This document shows, in pieces, positions 17,032 through 25,492 of a DNA stretch of 64,000 bases. The stretch is taken from NCBI RefSeq assembly GCF_029714305.1, contig NZ_CP121647.1:6344501-6408500 (forward strand), in the 5' to 3' direction. The stretch is from Bradyrhizobium sp. CB3481 (lineage in GTDB: Bacteria > Pseudomonadota > Alphaproteobacteria > Rhizobiales > Xanthobacteraceae). Positions within the stretch are counted from its first letter, which is position 1, and every line of letters starts with the position of its first letter. The notes below the pieces were generated by a model that saw only the letters and a list, made by a program, of their open reading frames with translations, was not told the origin of the DNA and searched no databases. The translations under genes and the position numbers were made by a program.

Positions 17032-18285
17032 CTATGCGCGCACCGCCGCCAGCCCGAGCTGCGGCGCCGCGAACCCGGCCTTCGAGGCATAGCCGCGCAC
17101 GATGGCCTCGCGCTGGGCGTGGCTCAGCACCTTCTCGATATCGGTGAATCCATCCGGCGCCAGTTGCTCGACGGCGTCGATCACGCCTTCGGGCCCGCCG
17201 CGGCGGTTGGAGCGCACGATCTCGGCCGTCATCGGCAACCGCTTCTTCTCATAGGCCACCAGCGCCTGGCGCGGATGCTCTGATCGCGCGAGTTCATCGG
17301 CCAGCGCGCGGGCATCGAGGATCGCCTGCGAGGCGCCGTTGGAGCCGACCGGATACATCGGATGCGCGGCGTCGCCGAGCAGCGTGACGCGGCCCCAGGT
17401 CCAGTACGGCAAGGGATCGCGGTCGCAGCAGGGATATTCATAAAATTCCGGGGTCGCCGAGATCAGGCTGCGCACGTCGACATAGGGCACCTTGAACCGC
17501 TCGACATGCGGCATCAGCTCCTCGCGCTTGCCGGGCCGCGACCAGTCCTCGCGGCGCGGCGGCTCTGAATTGCCGTCGCCGATCTTCACCATCACAGCCC
17601 AGTTGGTCAGCCGGCTCGACGGGCTGGAGCCTTCCGCGATGGGATAGATCACGACCTTGGCATTCAGCCCGCCCGCCACGATCATCGAGCGCCCGGTCAG
17701 GAACGCCGGCCAATCGCGCGCGCCGCGCCACAGCATGTGCCCGTTCCAGCACGGCGGCCCCTCGTCCGGGAACAGCATCTCGCGCACCCGCGAATGAATG
17801 CCGTCGGCGCCGATCAGGATATCGCCGCGCGCGGTTTTGACATGGGCGCCGGTGCGGTCGAAGAAATGCGCGATCACGCCGCCCTCGTGCTGCGCGAAGG
17901 AGCCGAGCCGGCAGCCGGTGTGGATCAGCTCAGGACCGAGCCGTTCCTCGACGGCGCGGTGGATCACGCTTTGCAGGCGGCCGCGATGAACGGAGAATTG
18001 CGGCACGTCATGCCCGGCGTCGAGGCCGCGCGGCTCGCGCCACACTTCCTGACCATGGCGGCTCAGATAATATAATTGATCGGTACGAACCGCGGCATTA
18101 TCGAGCCGCTCCAAGAGGCCGAGGCCAGTCAGTTCCCGGATCGCATGCGGCAGCGTGTTGATGCCGACGCCGAGCTCGCGGATCGAGTCGGCCTGCTCGA
18201 ACAATTCGCAATCGATGCCGCGTGCACGCAACATCAGCGCAGTGGTAAGGCCCCCGATGCCGCCCCCGACGATGATCGCTTTCAT
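17032..18285 (-). CDS. FAD-dependent aromatic monooxygenase (group A, hydroxybenzoate hydroxylase-like)
   Basis: A 417-residue group A flavin monooxygenase. FAD-binding motifs are MKAIIVGGGIGGLTTALMLR at the N-terminus, DILIGADGIHSRVRE near 160, and RVTLLGDAAHPMYPVGSNGA near 300. The SNGASQAILDARALADEL tail resembles PhzS- and 3-hydroxybenzoate-6-hydroxylase-type enzymes. The start at 18285 has GGAG nine bases upstream. It lies downstream of the bifunctional CoA-monooxygenase gene, separated by a repeat, in the same direction. It would hydroxylate an aromatic acid with NAD(P)H and O2; the substrate is not identified. Confidence 0.82.
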   Translation of the reverse strand: MKAIIVGGGIGGLTTALMLRARGIDCELFEQADSIRELGVGINTLPHAIRELTGLGLLERLDNAAVRTDQLYYLSRHGQEVWREPRGLDAGHDVPQFSVHRGRLQSVIHRAVEERLGPELIHTGCRLGSFAQHEGGVIAHFFDRTGAHVKTARGDILIGADGIHSRVREMLFPDEGPPCWNGHMLWRGARDWPAFLTGRSMIVAGGLNAKVVIYPIAEGSSPSSRLTNWAVMVKIGDGNSEPPRREDWSRPGKREELMPHVERFKVPYVDVRSLISATPEFYEYPCCDRDPLPYWTWGRVTLLGDAAHPMYPVGSNGASQAILDARALADELARSEHPRQALVAYEKKRLPMTAEIVRSNRRGGPEGVIDAVEQLAPDGFTDIEKVLSHAQREAIVRGYASKAGFAAPQLGLAAVRA

Positions 18286-18320
18286 GCGCTTTACTCCACT
18301 CTCGTCCCAGCTCTCCTTCA

Positions 18321-18475
18321 CCTCTCCCCGCTTGCGGGGAGAGGTCGGATCGCCACGAGCGATGCGAAGCATCGTCCGGTGCGATCCGGGTGAGGGGGTA
18401 CCGCACTCACGGCAATCTCGCCCGTTGAGAGAGCCCCTCACCCCTGCCCTCTCCCCGCGAAGGGCGGGGAGAGGG
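18321..18475. repeat. Inverted intergenic repeat (CCTCTCCCCGC family)
   Basis: It begins with a perfect hairpin CCTCTCCCCGCTTGCGGGGA and ends with CTCTCCCCGCGAAGGGCGGG. It is related to the element at 8771-8880 and separates two same-strand flavoenzyme genes. Confidence 0.75.
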
Positions 18476-18504
18476 AGAGATCGAGCCAGAGGGTGCCATC
18501 CGGC

Positions 18505-20853
18505 CTATTCGGCTGCAAGCGGCTTTGTCGCCTCGGCTTTCAGCTCAGCGCGGGTCTTCGGCTTACCCTTAATTTTGAGGTCTTCAAAATCCTGCCGATC
18601 GCGCACGCTGTTGCGGAAGATCTGCTCCTTACCGGGCAGATATTGCGGCGGACAGGCGATATCGGCGCCGTACCAGGCGGCGGCGCGCATCGTGAAGGAC
18701 GGATCGACCAGATGCGGCCGTGCCAGGGCGACGAGATCGGCGCGGCCGGCGGCCAGGATGGTGTTGACCTGATCTGCGGTAGTGATGTTCCCGACGCACA
18801 TGGTGGCGACCCGGGCCTCGTTGCGGACCTGGTCGGAGAACGGCGTCTGGAACATGCGGCCATAGATCGGCTGTGCGTCGCGCACGGTCTGGCCGGTGGA
18901 GACGTCGACCAGATCGACGCCGGCTTCGGCAAAGGCGCGCGCGATCGCCACCGCATCGTCGCCGGTGACGCCGCCGACGGCCCAGTCGGTCGCGGAGATG
19001 CGCACCGACATCGGCTTATGCGCCGGCCACGCCGCGCGCATTGCGGCGAATACTTCGAGCGGATAGCGCAGCCGGTTCTCGAGCGTACCGCCATATTCGT
19101 CGGTGCGCGTATTCGTCAGCGGCGAGATGAAGCTCGCCAGCAGATAGCCATGGGCGCAGTGCAGTTCCAGCATGTCGAAGCCGCAGGCCTCGCCGCGCAA
19201 GGCCGCCGCCACGAACTCCGCCTTGACCCTGTCCATCGCAGCACGGTCCATCTCGCGCGGCACCTGGCTGTCCGGGAAATAAGGCAACGGCGACGCCGAG
19301 ATCGTGTCCCAACCGCCCTGCGCCAGCGGCCGGTCCATGCCCTCCCACATCAGCTTGGTCGCGCCCTTGCGCCCGGCGTGGCCAAGCTGCAGGCAGATTT
19401 TGGCGGCCGAATTGGCGTGGACGAAATCAACGATGCGGGTCCAGGCCGCCTGCTGCTCGTCGTTCCACAAGCCAGTACAGCCCGGCGTGATGCGGGCATC
19501 GCGGCCGACGCAGGTCATCTCGGTGAAGAGCAGGCCGGCGCCGCCGATCGCGCGGGAGCCGTAATGCACCAGGTGGAAATCGGTCGGCACGCCTTCCTTC
19601 GCCGAATACATGCACATCGGCGAGACGACTGCGCGATTCTTGATCTCCATCTCGCGCAGCTTCAGCGGCTGGAACATTGGTGCCACTGGCTTGTCGACAT
19701 CGACGTCGAACCCTTTGGCGCGCACCTGCTTCGCAAAGGTCTGGTCGACCTCGCGGACGAACTCCGGCGCGCGCAGCATCAGATTCTCGTAGGTGATGGC
19801 CTTGGCACGGGTCATGACGCCGAACGCAAATTGTACTGGATCGAAATCCCAGAAGCGGTCGACATGCTCAAACCAGACCAGCGACACGTCGGCGGCGTGC
19901 TGGGTCTTCTCGACCTCCTCGCGCCGGCCGTGCTCGTAGGTCTGCAAGGCGGCATCGACCGAAGGCGCCGCGGCCATCGCGTCCGCGAGAGCAATCGCGT
20001 CTTCCATCGCGAGCTTGGTGCCGGATCCGATCGAGAAATGCGCGGTCGCCTTGGCGTCGCCGAGCAGCACCATGTTATCCTTGATCCAGCGCTGGCTGCG
20101 GATCATCGGGAAATTGCGCCACATCGAGCGGTTGATCAGCAGCGGATGGCCGTCGAGGAACCAGCCGAAGATTTCGGCCATGCGGTCGGCGGATTGCTGT
20201 TCGTCCAGCCCTTCGAGTCCGGCGCGCTGGAACGTCTCGGCATCGGTCTCAAAGATCCAGGTCGAGCGACCCGCCTCATACTGATAGGCATGCGCGATGA
20301 ACGGGCCCCACTCGGTCTCCTGGAAGATGAAGGTGAAGGCGTCGAGCGGTTTGGTCGAGCCCATCCAGGCGAACTTGTTGGAGCGCAGGTCGATCTGCGG
20401 CTGGAAATGGTCGATGTATTTGTCGCGGAAGCGGCTGTTGATGCCGTCGGCCAGCACGATGAGGTCGGCATCGGCAAAACGTTCTTCGTCGTCGATATCG
20501 GTTTCGAACTTTAGCGTGACGCCGAGTTCGCTGGCGCGCTCCTGCAGGATCAGGAGTAGCGTGCGGCGCGAGCAGCCGCAAAAACCGTTGCCGCCGACGC
20601 GATGCACCGTGCCGCGGAAATGCACGGCGATGTCGTCCCAATAGGCGAATTCCTGCGTGATACGGCGATAGCTCGGCGGATCGTATTTCTCGAAATTGTC
20701 GAGGGTCGCGTCGGAGAACACCACGCCGAAGCCGAACGTGTCGTCGGCGCGGTTGCGCTCATAGACGGTGATCTCGGCCTGCGGCCGCTGCTTCTTCAAG
20801 AGGATCGCGGCGTAGAGACCGGCCGGTCCGCCGCCGATAATCGCGATCTTCAT
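18505..20853 (-). CDS. Bifunctional 2-aminobenzoyl-CoA monooxygenase/reductase (salicylyl-CoA 5-hydroxylase-like)
   Basis: A 782-residue fusion. Residues 1 to about 380 are a group A FAD monooxygenase ([51 protein letters not shown]). Residues from about 395 on are an Old Yellow Enzyme-type FMN reductase ([57 protein letters not shown]). This architecture is that of 2-aminobenzoyl-CoA monooxygenase/reductase described in Azoarcus evansii, which hydroxylates and then reduces the ring to 2-amino-5-oxocyclohex-1-enecarbonyl-CoA; a salicylyl-CoA hydroxylase label is the alternative. The nearby aminobenzoate-CoA ligase supports the first. Palindrome site E is in its promoter region. Confidence 0.9.
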   Translation of the reverse strand: MKIAIIGGGPAGLYAAILLKKQRPQAEITVYERNRADDTFGFGVVFSDATLDNFEKYDPPSYRRITQEFAYWDDIAVHFRGTVHRVGGNGFCGCSRRTLLLILQERASELGVTLKFETDIDDEERFADADLIVLADGINSRFRDKYIDHFQPQIDLRSNKFAWMGSTKPLDAFTFIFQETEWGPFIAHAYQYEAGRSTWIFETDAETFQRAGLEGLDEQQSADRMAEIFGWFLDGHPLLINRSMWRNFPMIRSQRWIKDNMVLLGDAKATAHFSIGSGTKLAMEDAIALADAMAAAPSVDAALQTYEHGRREEVEKTQHAADVSLVWFEHVDRFWDFDPVQFAFGVMTRAKAITYENLMLRAPEFVREVDQTFAKQVRAKGFDVDVDKPVAPMFQPLKLREMEIKNRAVVSPMCMYSAKEGVPTDFHLVHYGSRAIGGAGLLFTEMTCVGRDARITPGCTGLWNDEQQAAWTRIVDFVHANSAAKICLQLGHAGRKGATKLMWEGMDRPLAQGGWDTISASPLPYFPDSQVPREMDRAAMDRVKAEFVAAALRGEACGFDMLELHCAHGYLLASFISPLTNTRTDEYGGTLENRLRYPLEVFAAMRAAWPAHKPMSVRISATDWAVGGVTGDDAVAIARAFAEAGVDLVDVSTGQTVRDAQPIYGRMFQTPFSDQVRNEARVATMCVGNITTADQVNTILAAGRADLVALARPHLVDPSFTMRAAAWYGADIACPPQYLPGKEQIFRNSVRDRQDFEDLKIKGKPKTRAELKAEATKPLAAE

Positions 20854-20894
20854 CTCTCGCCTCCGAGACAGGCTTTCGGGCTAGTCCAGAAATT

Positions 20895-20910
20895 ACTTTA
20901 AGCCTAAAAC
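20895..20910. promoter_or_regulatory. Palindromic operator-like site E (upstream of the bifunctional flavoenzyme)
   Basis: ACTTTAAGCCTAAAAC matches site A at 12 of 16 positions and is flanked by AATT like site D. It is about 42 bases upstream of the minus-strand start at 20853. Confidence 0.55.
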
Positions 20911-20941
20911 AATTTTTGGGCAAGCCCCGTTGCCGCACCTT

Positions 20942-21052
20942 CCCTCATCCTGAGGAGCGGCCTCTTGGCCGCGTCTCGAAGGATGGGCCGCGGGCAAGAT
21001 CAGGGCCTCCATGGTTCGAGACGCCGCCAAGGCGGCTCCTCACCATGAGGGG
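20942..21052. repeat. Inverted intergenic repeat (CCCTCATCCTGAGGAG family)
   Basis: CCCTCATCCTGAGGAGCGGC on the left and GGCGGCTCCTCACCATGAGG on the right are imperfect inverted copies. A second copy of this family is at 29092-29185. It lies between the enoyl-CoA hydratase gene and the promoter of the bifunctional flavoenzyme. Confidence 0.75.
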
Positions 21053-21063
21053 ATAGATGGGCC

Positions 21064-21900
21064 TCAATTCCCTTCGAACACCGGGGTCCGCTTGTTCGAG
21101 AACGCCTCGAATGCGCGTCCAAAATCCTCCGTGGTCATGCAGAGCGCCTGGGCGACCGCTTCGGCCTCGATCGCCTCCTCCACCGACATCGCCCATTCCA
21201 TCGCCAGCATCCGCTTGGTCATGGTGTTGGCGAACGTCGGACCTTCCGATATCTGCTTGCCCAGAAGCTGCGCCTGCGGCAGCACCTGTTCCGGCGTGAC
21301 GATCCTGGAGAAGAAGCCCCACTTCTCTCCCTCCTCCGCGGTCATGAAACGGCCGGTATAGAGCAGTTCCGAGGCGCGCGACTGGCCGATGATGCGCGGC
21401 AGGATCGCGCAGGCGCCCATGTCGCAGCCGGCGAGCCCGACCTTGTTGAACAGGAACGCGACCTTGGCGCCTGACGCGGCGAGACGGATATCTGCGGCCA
21501 TCGCGATGATCGCCCCGGCGCCGGCGCAGATGCCTTCAACGGCGGCAACGATCGGTTGCGGACAGGCCCGCATCGCCTTGACGAGATCGCCGGTCATGCG
21601 GGTGAAGGCGGTGAGGCCCTTGGTGTCCATCTGGATCAAGGGGCCGATGATTTCGAACACGTCGCCGCCGGAGGAGAAGTTGCCGCCCGCGCCGGTCACG
21701 ACGATGGTCTTGACTTCATCATCCATCGCGCAGGCGCGGAAGAAATCGGTGAGTTCGCGATAGCTTTCGAAGGTCAGCGGATTTTTCCGCTCGGGGCGGT
21801 TGAGCGTGACGGTGGCGACGCGGTCGACCACGGCCAGCAGGAAATGCTTTGGCGAGTAATCTGCCAGCGGCAGTGTGACGGGATTGGCGGGCTTGCTCAT
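21064..21900 (-). CDS. Enoyl-CoA hydratase/isomerase family protein
   Basis: A 278-residue crotonase-fold protein with the oxyanion-hole segments [15 protein letters not shown] near residue 75 and [20 protein letters not shown] near 125. It probably hydrates or opens a ring-derived CoA thioester after the bifunctional monooxygenase/reductase step. It follows the SDR gene by 36 bases in the same direction, so both are probably transcribed from the site F promoter. The exact substrate is not shown by the sequence; family members also act as isomerases or C-C hydrolases. Confidence 0.9.
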   Translation of the reverse strand: MSKPANPVTLPLADYSPKHFLLAVVDRVATVTLNRPERKNPLTFESYRELTDFFRACAMDDEVKTIVVTGAGGNFSSGGDVFEIIGPLIQMDTKGLTAFTRMTGDLVKAMRACPQPIVAAVEGICAGAGAIIAMAADIRLAASGAKVAFLFNKVGLAGCDMGACAILPRIIGQSRASELLYTGRFMTAEEGEKWGFFSRIVTPEQVLPQAQLLGKQISEGPTFANTMTKRMLAMEWAMSVEEAIEAEAVAQALCMTTEDFGRAFEAFSNKRTPVFEGN

Positions 21901-21936
21901 GGGTCTCTCCCTGAATTGGATGTTGTCGTTGGCCGC

Positions 21937-22698
21937 TCAGACCTCGCCGCCGGCGACCGCAATGGCCTGCCCGGTAATGGCGGCAGCACCCTCGCCGCAC
22001 AGCCAGAGTACGGCATCAGCCACTTCCGATGGCGCAATCAGGCGCCCTTGCGGATTGTGCTTGGCAAGTTCCGCGATCGCCTGCTCGCGGCTGCGGCCGG
22101 TCTTCTTGATAATGTTCTCGATCGAGCCTTCCAGCAGATCGGTCTCGGTGAAGCCGGGACAGACGGCGTTGACGGTGACGCCGCTCTTGGCTGTCTCCAG
22201 CGCCAGCGAGCGGACGAGGCCGATCACCGCATGCTTGGCGGCGCTGTAGGCCGAGACATAGGCATAGCCCTTCAGGCCCGCAGTAGAGGCGACGGCGATG
22301 ATGCGGCCATTTCCGCGCTCCAGCATACCGGGCAACACGGCCTGCGCGGCATGCACCACGCCCATGAAGTTGACGTCCATCATCCGCTGGAACAGGGCCG
22401 CGTCGGAGCGGCCAAACGGTGCGGATTCCGCCGCGCCGGCATTGGCGATGAGAATGTCGATCGGCTGCCGCGCGGCGACTTCCGCGATCGCTGATGTCAC
22501 CGACGCGGGATCGGCGACATCGGCAACAGCCACGAACTGTGCTGCGCCGAATGCAACCGCTTCATCGAGCGTCGCGCGGTTGCGGCCGAGCACGGTGACG
22601 GTCGCACCCGCCTTCGTCAGCGCCACGGCAATCGCCCGGCCGATACCCCGCCCGCCGCCGGTGACGAGCGCATGGCAGGAGCGCGATATCAGGGCCAT
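21937..22698 (-). CDS. Short-chain dehydrogenase/reductase (3-hydroxyacyl-CoA dehydrogenase-like)
   Basis: A 253-residue classical SDR with the cofactor motif TGGGRGIG at residues 13-20, NAG near 86, and the catalytic S...YSAAK set (ASTAGLKGYAYVSAYSAAKH). The PG-motif CPGFTETDLL follows. The start has AGGAGG eight bases upstream. In this cluster it would oxidise a hydroxyacyl-CoA or ring alcohol produced from 2-aminobenzoyl-CoA breakdown. It is first in a two-gene unit with enoyl-CoA hydratase; palindrome site F is 34 bases upstream of its start. Confidence 0.9.
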   Translation of the reverse strand: MALISRSCHALVTGGGRGIGRAIAVALTKAGATVTVLGRNRATLDEAVAFGAAQFVAVADVADPASVTSAIAEVAARQPIDILIANAGAAESAPFGRSDAALFQRMMDVNFMGVVHAAQAVLPGMLERGNGRIIAVASTAGLKGYAYVSAYSAAKHAVIGLVRSLALETAKSGVTVNAVCPGFTETDLLEGSIENIIKKTGRSREQAIAELAKHNPQGRLIAPSEVADAVLWLCGEGAAAITGQAIAVAGGEV

Positions 22699-22731
22699 CG
22701 GTGGAACCTCCTGAGGGATGGTCCAGCATAT

Positions 22732-22747
22732 ATTTTAAACTTCAAGC
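22732..22747. promoter_or_regulatory. Palindromic operator-like site F (upstream of the SDR gene)
   Basis: ATTTTAAACTTCAAGC matches site A at 12 of 16 positions. It lies 34 bases upstream of the SDR start at 22698, in a promoter-proximal place similar to site E. Confidence 0.55.
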
Positions 22748-22811
22748 TTTTGCAAGGAAGCGGTGAACGCCCGCATATTGAGGCTCGCTTCAGATGTAGC
22801 CCACCCCTCGC

Positions 22812-22926
22812 CGTCCTTGCGAGCGCAGCAAAGCGATCCACGTCTCCGCGTGCCGCGCGATGGATTGCTTCGCGGAGCCTGTCATCCGGCGGCGCTTCGC
22901 GCCGACCGGGTGGCTCGCAATGACGG
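22812..22926. repeat. Intergenic repeat (CGTCATTGCGAGCG family)
   Basis: The ends CGTCCTTGCGAGCGCAG and GGCTCGCAATGACGG are inverted relatives, and the body shares GCGATCCACGTCTC and GATTGCTTCGC with the element at 29212-29290. It is the first of three repeat units lined up in the 22699-23251 gap, where I see no gene. Confidence 0.75.
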
Positions 22927-22948
22927 GAGATGTCGCCGCATCCACCGC

Positions 22949-23050
22949 TGTCATCCTCCGCGCAGGCGGAGGATCCAGCACGCCGCGGCTTCTCGGTTCT
23001 ATCATTGGCGTCTCTGGGTACTGGGTCGCCCGGTCGAGCCGGGCGATGAC
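22949..23050. repeat. Intergenic inverted repeat (GTCATCCTCCGCG family)
   Basis: TGTCATCCTCCGCGCAGGCGGAGGA at the left and GTCGAGCCGGGCGATGACA at the right end contain inverted TGTCATC/GATGACA ends with internal hairpins (CCTCCGC...GCGGAGG). It is the second repeat unit in this gap. Confidence 0.65.
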
Positions 23051-23133
23051 AACGGAATATGAGGCGGCGTTCTCGCGACATGATTTGCCCGAGGTTTGCC
23101 AGATAACTTCCGCCCCCTCCAATCAGAGGGACT

Positions 23134-23169
23134 CACCCTCCCCCTCCAGGGCCCTTCAGGGGAGGGTAA
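23134..23169. repeat. Short hairpin repeat (CACCCTCCCCCTCCAGGG family)
   Basis: CACCCTCCCCCTCCAGGGCC pairs with TTCAGGGGAGGGTAAG. It is the third repeat unit of the gap and sits 80 bases past the CoA-transferase stop, so it may help end that transcript. Confidence 0.6.
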
Positions 23170-23251
23170 GAGTTAGAGCAGCGTCATCGGTGATGGATGA
23201 TGGGCACGCCGCGCTTACAGTTCGCTCATCCCGTCACATAGCCGCGCTGCG

Positions 23252-24439
23252 TCAGATGATCCCGTCTCTTCGCAGCGCTGCAATCGCGTCCGCATCATAG
23301 CTGACATCGGCCAGCACGCGATCGGTATGCTCGCCGAGCGTCGGCGGACGCCTGGCGATCTCGCCTGGGGTTTCCGATAGCCGCACCGCCGCGCGCGCCA
23401 CTGGCGCCGGGTTTGGCAAGCCTGGATAATCGACATCCTGCAAGAAGCCGGTGGCGCGGATATGCGGATGTTCCAGTGCCTGTTGCGGACTGAGCACAGG
23501 CCCTGCCGGAATCATCGCTTTACCAAGCGCGTCGACCGCTTCCTGCGTGGTGCGTTCGGCGCACCAGCGCGCCATTCTTTCACTGATGATCGGGCCGTTG
23601 TCGCCGCGCTTGATGTCGTCGGCGAAACGCGGATCGCTCAGCCAGCGGTCCGCCTCGCCCATCAGCCTTGCCCAGCGGATGAACAGCGGATGCCCCGTGA
23701 CCTGGCACAGCACCCAGCCGTCCCTGGTGCGGTAGATGTCGGCAGGCGCCGCGGTCTGGCCGAGATTGCCGGTCGGCACGCGGTTGGCCGATATCACCGC
23801 CTGCTCGATCAGTGTCGCGTTGGTAAAGGAAAGCGCGGTCGCCAGCAGCGCGCCCTCGACGATCTGGCCGCGGCCGGATTTGCCGCGCTCGATCAGCGCA
23901 GCCAGCGTGCCGAATGCACAATGCAGCGCGGTGCCGAAATCCACCCAGTTCACCGCGGCTCGGTAGGGCGGATCGCCCTTGCCCGTCATGTAGACCGCGC
24001 CCGACATCACCTGCCCGACCCCGTCGAAGCCGACGCGGTCGGACCACGGCCCGGGGTTGCCGAAAGCGGTCGCCGTGGTCAGGATGATGTCCGGCTTGAT
24101 CGCTTTGAGCGATTCATAATCGAGCTTCATCGCGCGCAGCGTCTGCGGCGGCAGGTTGGCGACGACGACGTCTGCGGTCGCGACCAGGCGCCGCATCACT
24201 TCCTGCCCTTGCGGTTTCATCGGATCGAGCGTGATGCTCTTCTTGTTGCGGTTGACCTGCAGGAACAGCGCGCCCTCGCCGCCTTCGCCGACCGGTGCCA
24301 CGAAGCGATCTTCGCTGCCGTCGCGCTTTTCCACGCGAATGACTTCCGCGCCGAATTCCGCCAGCAGGGTCGCGCAGTAGGGACCTGCGATATAGCGCCC
24401 GAAATCGAGGACGCGAACGCCCTCCAGAACTCCCCCCAT
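23252..24439 (-). CDS. Class III CoA-transferase (CaiB/BaiF family)
   Basis: A 395-residue family III CoA-transferase starting MGGVLEGVRVLDFGRYIAGP. The early GRYIAGPYCATLLAEFGAEV and the RNKKSITLDPMKPQG segment are standard, and the catalytic Asp lies in the NWVDFGTALHCAFG region. It moves CoA between carboxylic acids. It is at the right edge of the anthranilate block, separated by 550 bases of repeats from the SDR gene, and no copy of the shared palindrome was found in front of it. Whether it belongs to the pathway (for example activating a ring-opened dicarboxylate) is open. Confidence 0.88.
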   Translation of the reverse strand: MGGVLEGVRVLDFGRYIAGPYCATLLAEFGAEVIRVEKRDGSEDRFVAPVGEGGEGALFLQVNRNKKSITLDPMKPQGQEVMRRLVATADVVVANLPPQTLRAMKLDYESLKAIKPDIILTTATAFGNPGPWSDRVGFDGVGQVMSGAVYMTGKGDPPYRAAVNWVDFGTALHCAFGTLAALIERGKSGRGQIVEGALLATALSFTNATLIEQAVISANRVPTGNLGQTAAPADIYRTRDGWVLCQVTGHPLFIRWARLMGEADRWLSDPRFADDIKRGDNGPIISERMARWCAERTTQEAVDALGKAMIPAGPVLSPQQALEHPHIRATGFLQDVDYPGLPNPAPVARAAVRLSETPGEIARRPPTLGEHTDRVLADVSYDADAIAALRRDGII

Positions 24440-24547
24440 CGGTCCTCCCTTTTTCTTATCCGCCGGTTACGCCGAGCCTTCTAGCATGTTGATGAACGAG
24501 TTGGACAACCATACAATCACTGATCCCCTCCGAACGGAACATCAAGA

Positions 24548-25477
24548 ATGACCACAACTGCAAAACGGCCCCACCGCGGTGTCTTCCCCGTCGCCCCGAC
24601 CATCTTCGACGAGCGCGGCGAGCTCGACCTCGAGGGACAGCGCCGCTGCATCGATTTCATGATCGACGCGGGCTCCAACGGCCTCTGCATTCTCGCCAAT
24701 TTCTCCGAGCAGTTCGTGCTGACAGATGCCGAGCGCGAGAAGGTGATGCATGCGGTGCTCGACCATGTCGCCGGCCGCGTGCCTGTCATCGTGACGACGA
24801 CGCATTTCGGCTCGCGCATCTGCGCCGAGCGCAGCCGCCAGGCCCAGGAGGCGGGGGCTGCCATGGTGATGATCATGCCGCCCTATCATGGCGCGACGTT
24901 CCGCGTATCCGAAAAGGCGATTTTCGAATTCTACCGCACCGTCTCCGACGCCATCGACATCCCGATCATGATCCAGGATGCGCCGGTCGCGGGGACGCCG
25001 CTGTCGGTCGACCTGCTCGCGCGCATGGCGCGGGAGATGGCGAACATCCGCTATTTCAAGATCGAGGTGCCGATGGCGGCGGCAAAGCTGCGCGATCTGA
25101 TCGCGGCCGGCAGCGATAACATCGAAGGTCCCTGGGACGGCGAGGAAGCGATCACGCTGATGGCCGATCTCGATGCCGGCGCGACCGGCGCGATGACCGG
25201 CGGCGGCTATCCTGACGGCATCAGGCAAATTATCGATCCCTATCTCGCCGGGCGCCGGGTTGAGGCGATGGCGGCCTATGCACGCTGGCTGCCGCTGATC
25301 AATTACGAGAACCGCCAATGCGGCCTGCAGACCGCAAAGATCCTGATGCAGGAAGGCGGCGTGATCGGCTCGGAAGCGGTTCGCCATCCCCTGCAGAAAG
25401 TCCACCCGGCGACGCGCGCCGGGCTGATCGAAATCGCGCGGCAGCTCGATCCGGTAGTGCTGCGCTGGGGGCGATGA
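24548..25477 (+). CDS. DapA-family aldolase/dehydratase, L-2-keto-3-deoxyarabonate dehydratase-like
   Basis: A 309-residue TIM-barrel protein of the DHDPS/NAL superfamily. The sequence RHRGVFPVAPTIFDE-like start (RPHRGVFPVAPTIFDERGEL), SNGLCILANFSEQF, MIMPPYHGATF with the catalytic Tyr, and YFKIEVP with the Schiff-base Lys are visible. The overall pattern, including GPWDGEEAITLMADLDAGAT and NYENRQCGLQ, is that of 2-keto-3-deoxyarabonate dehydratase from non-phosphorylative L-arabinose breakdown, giving 2-oxoglutarate semialdehyde. It stands alone, divergent from the CoA-transferase and convergent with the glucosidase gene. I recall this subfamily well but could not align it. Confidence 0.75.
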   Translation: MTTTAKRPHRGVFPVAPTIFDERGELDLEGQRRCIDFMIDAGSNGLCILANFSEQFVLTDAEREKVMHAVLDHVAGRVPVIVTTTHFGSRICAERSRQAQEAGAAMVMIMPPYHGATFRVSEKAIFEFYRTVSDAIDIPIMIQDAPVAGTPLSVDLLARMAREMANIRYFKIEVPMAAAKLRDLIAAGSDNIEGPWDGEEAITLMADLDAGATGAMTGGGYPDGIRQIIDPYLAGRRVEAMAAYARWLPLINYENRQCGLQTAKILMQEGGVIGSEAVRHPLQKVHPATRAGLIEIARQLDPVVLRWGR

Positions 25478-25492
25478 CTGGCCGGCCGCGGC

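Noticed and set aside
18493..20514. A 673-codon open frame on the plus strand
   Set aside because: It is antisense to the bifunctional flavoenzyme, has no ribosome site, and its Arg/Gly/Ala/His composition is that of a mirror frame in a GC-rich gene.
22699..23251. Possible genes in the gap between SDR and CoA-transferase
   Set aside because: Open frames there are built from repeat elements and lack ribosome sites.
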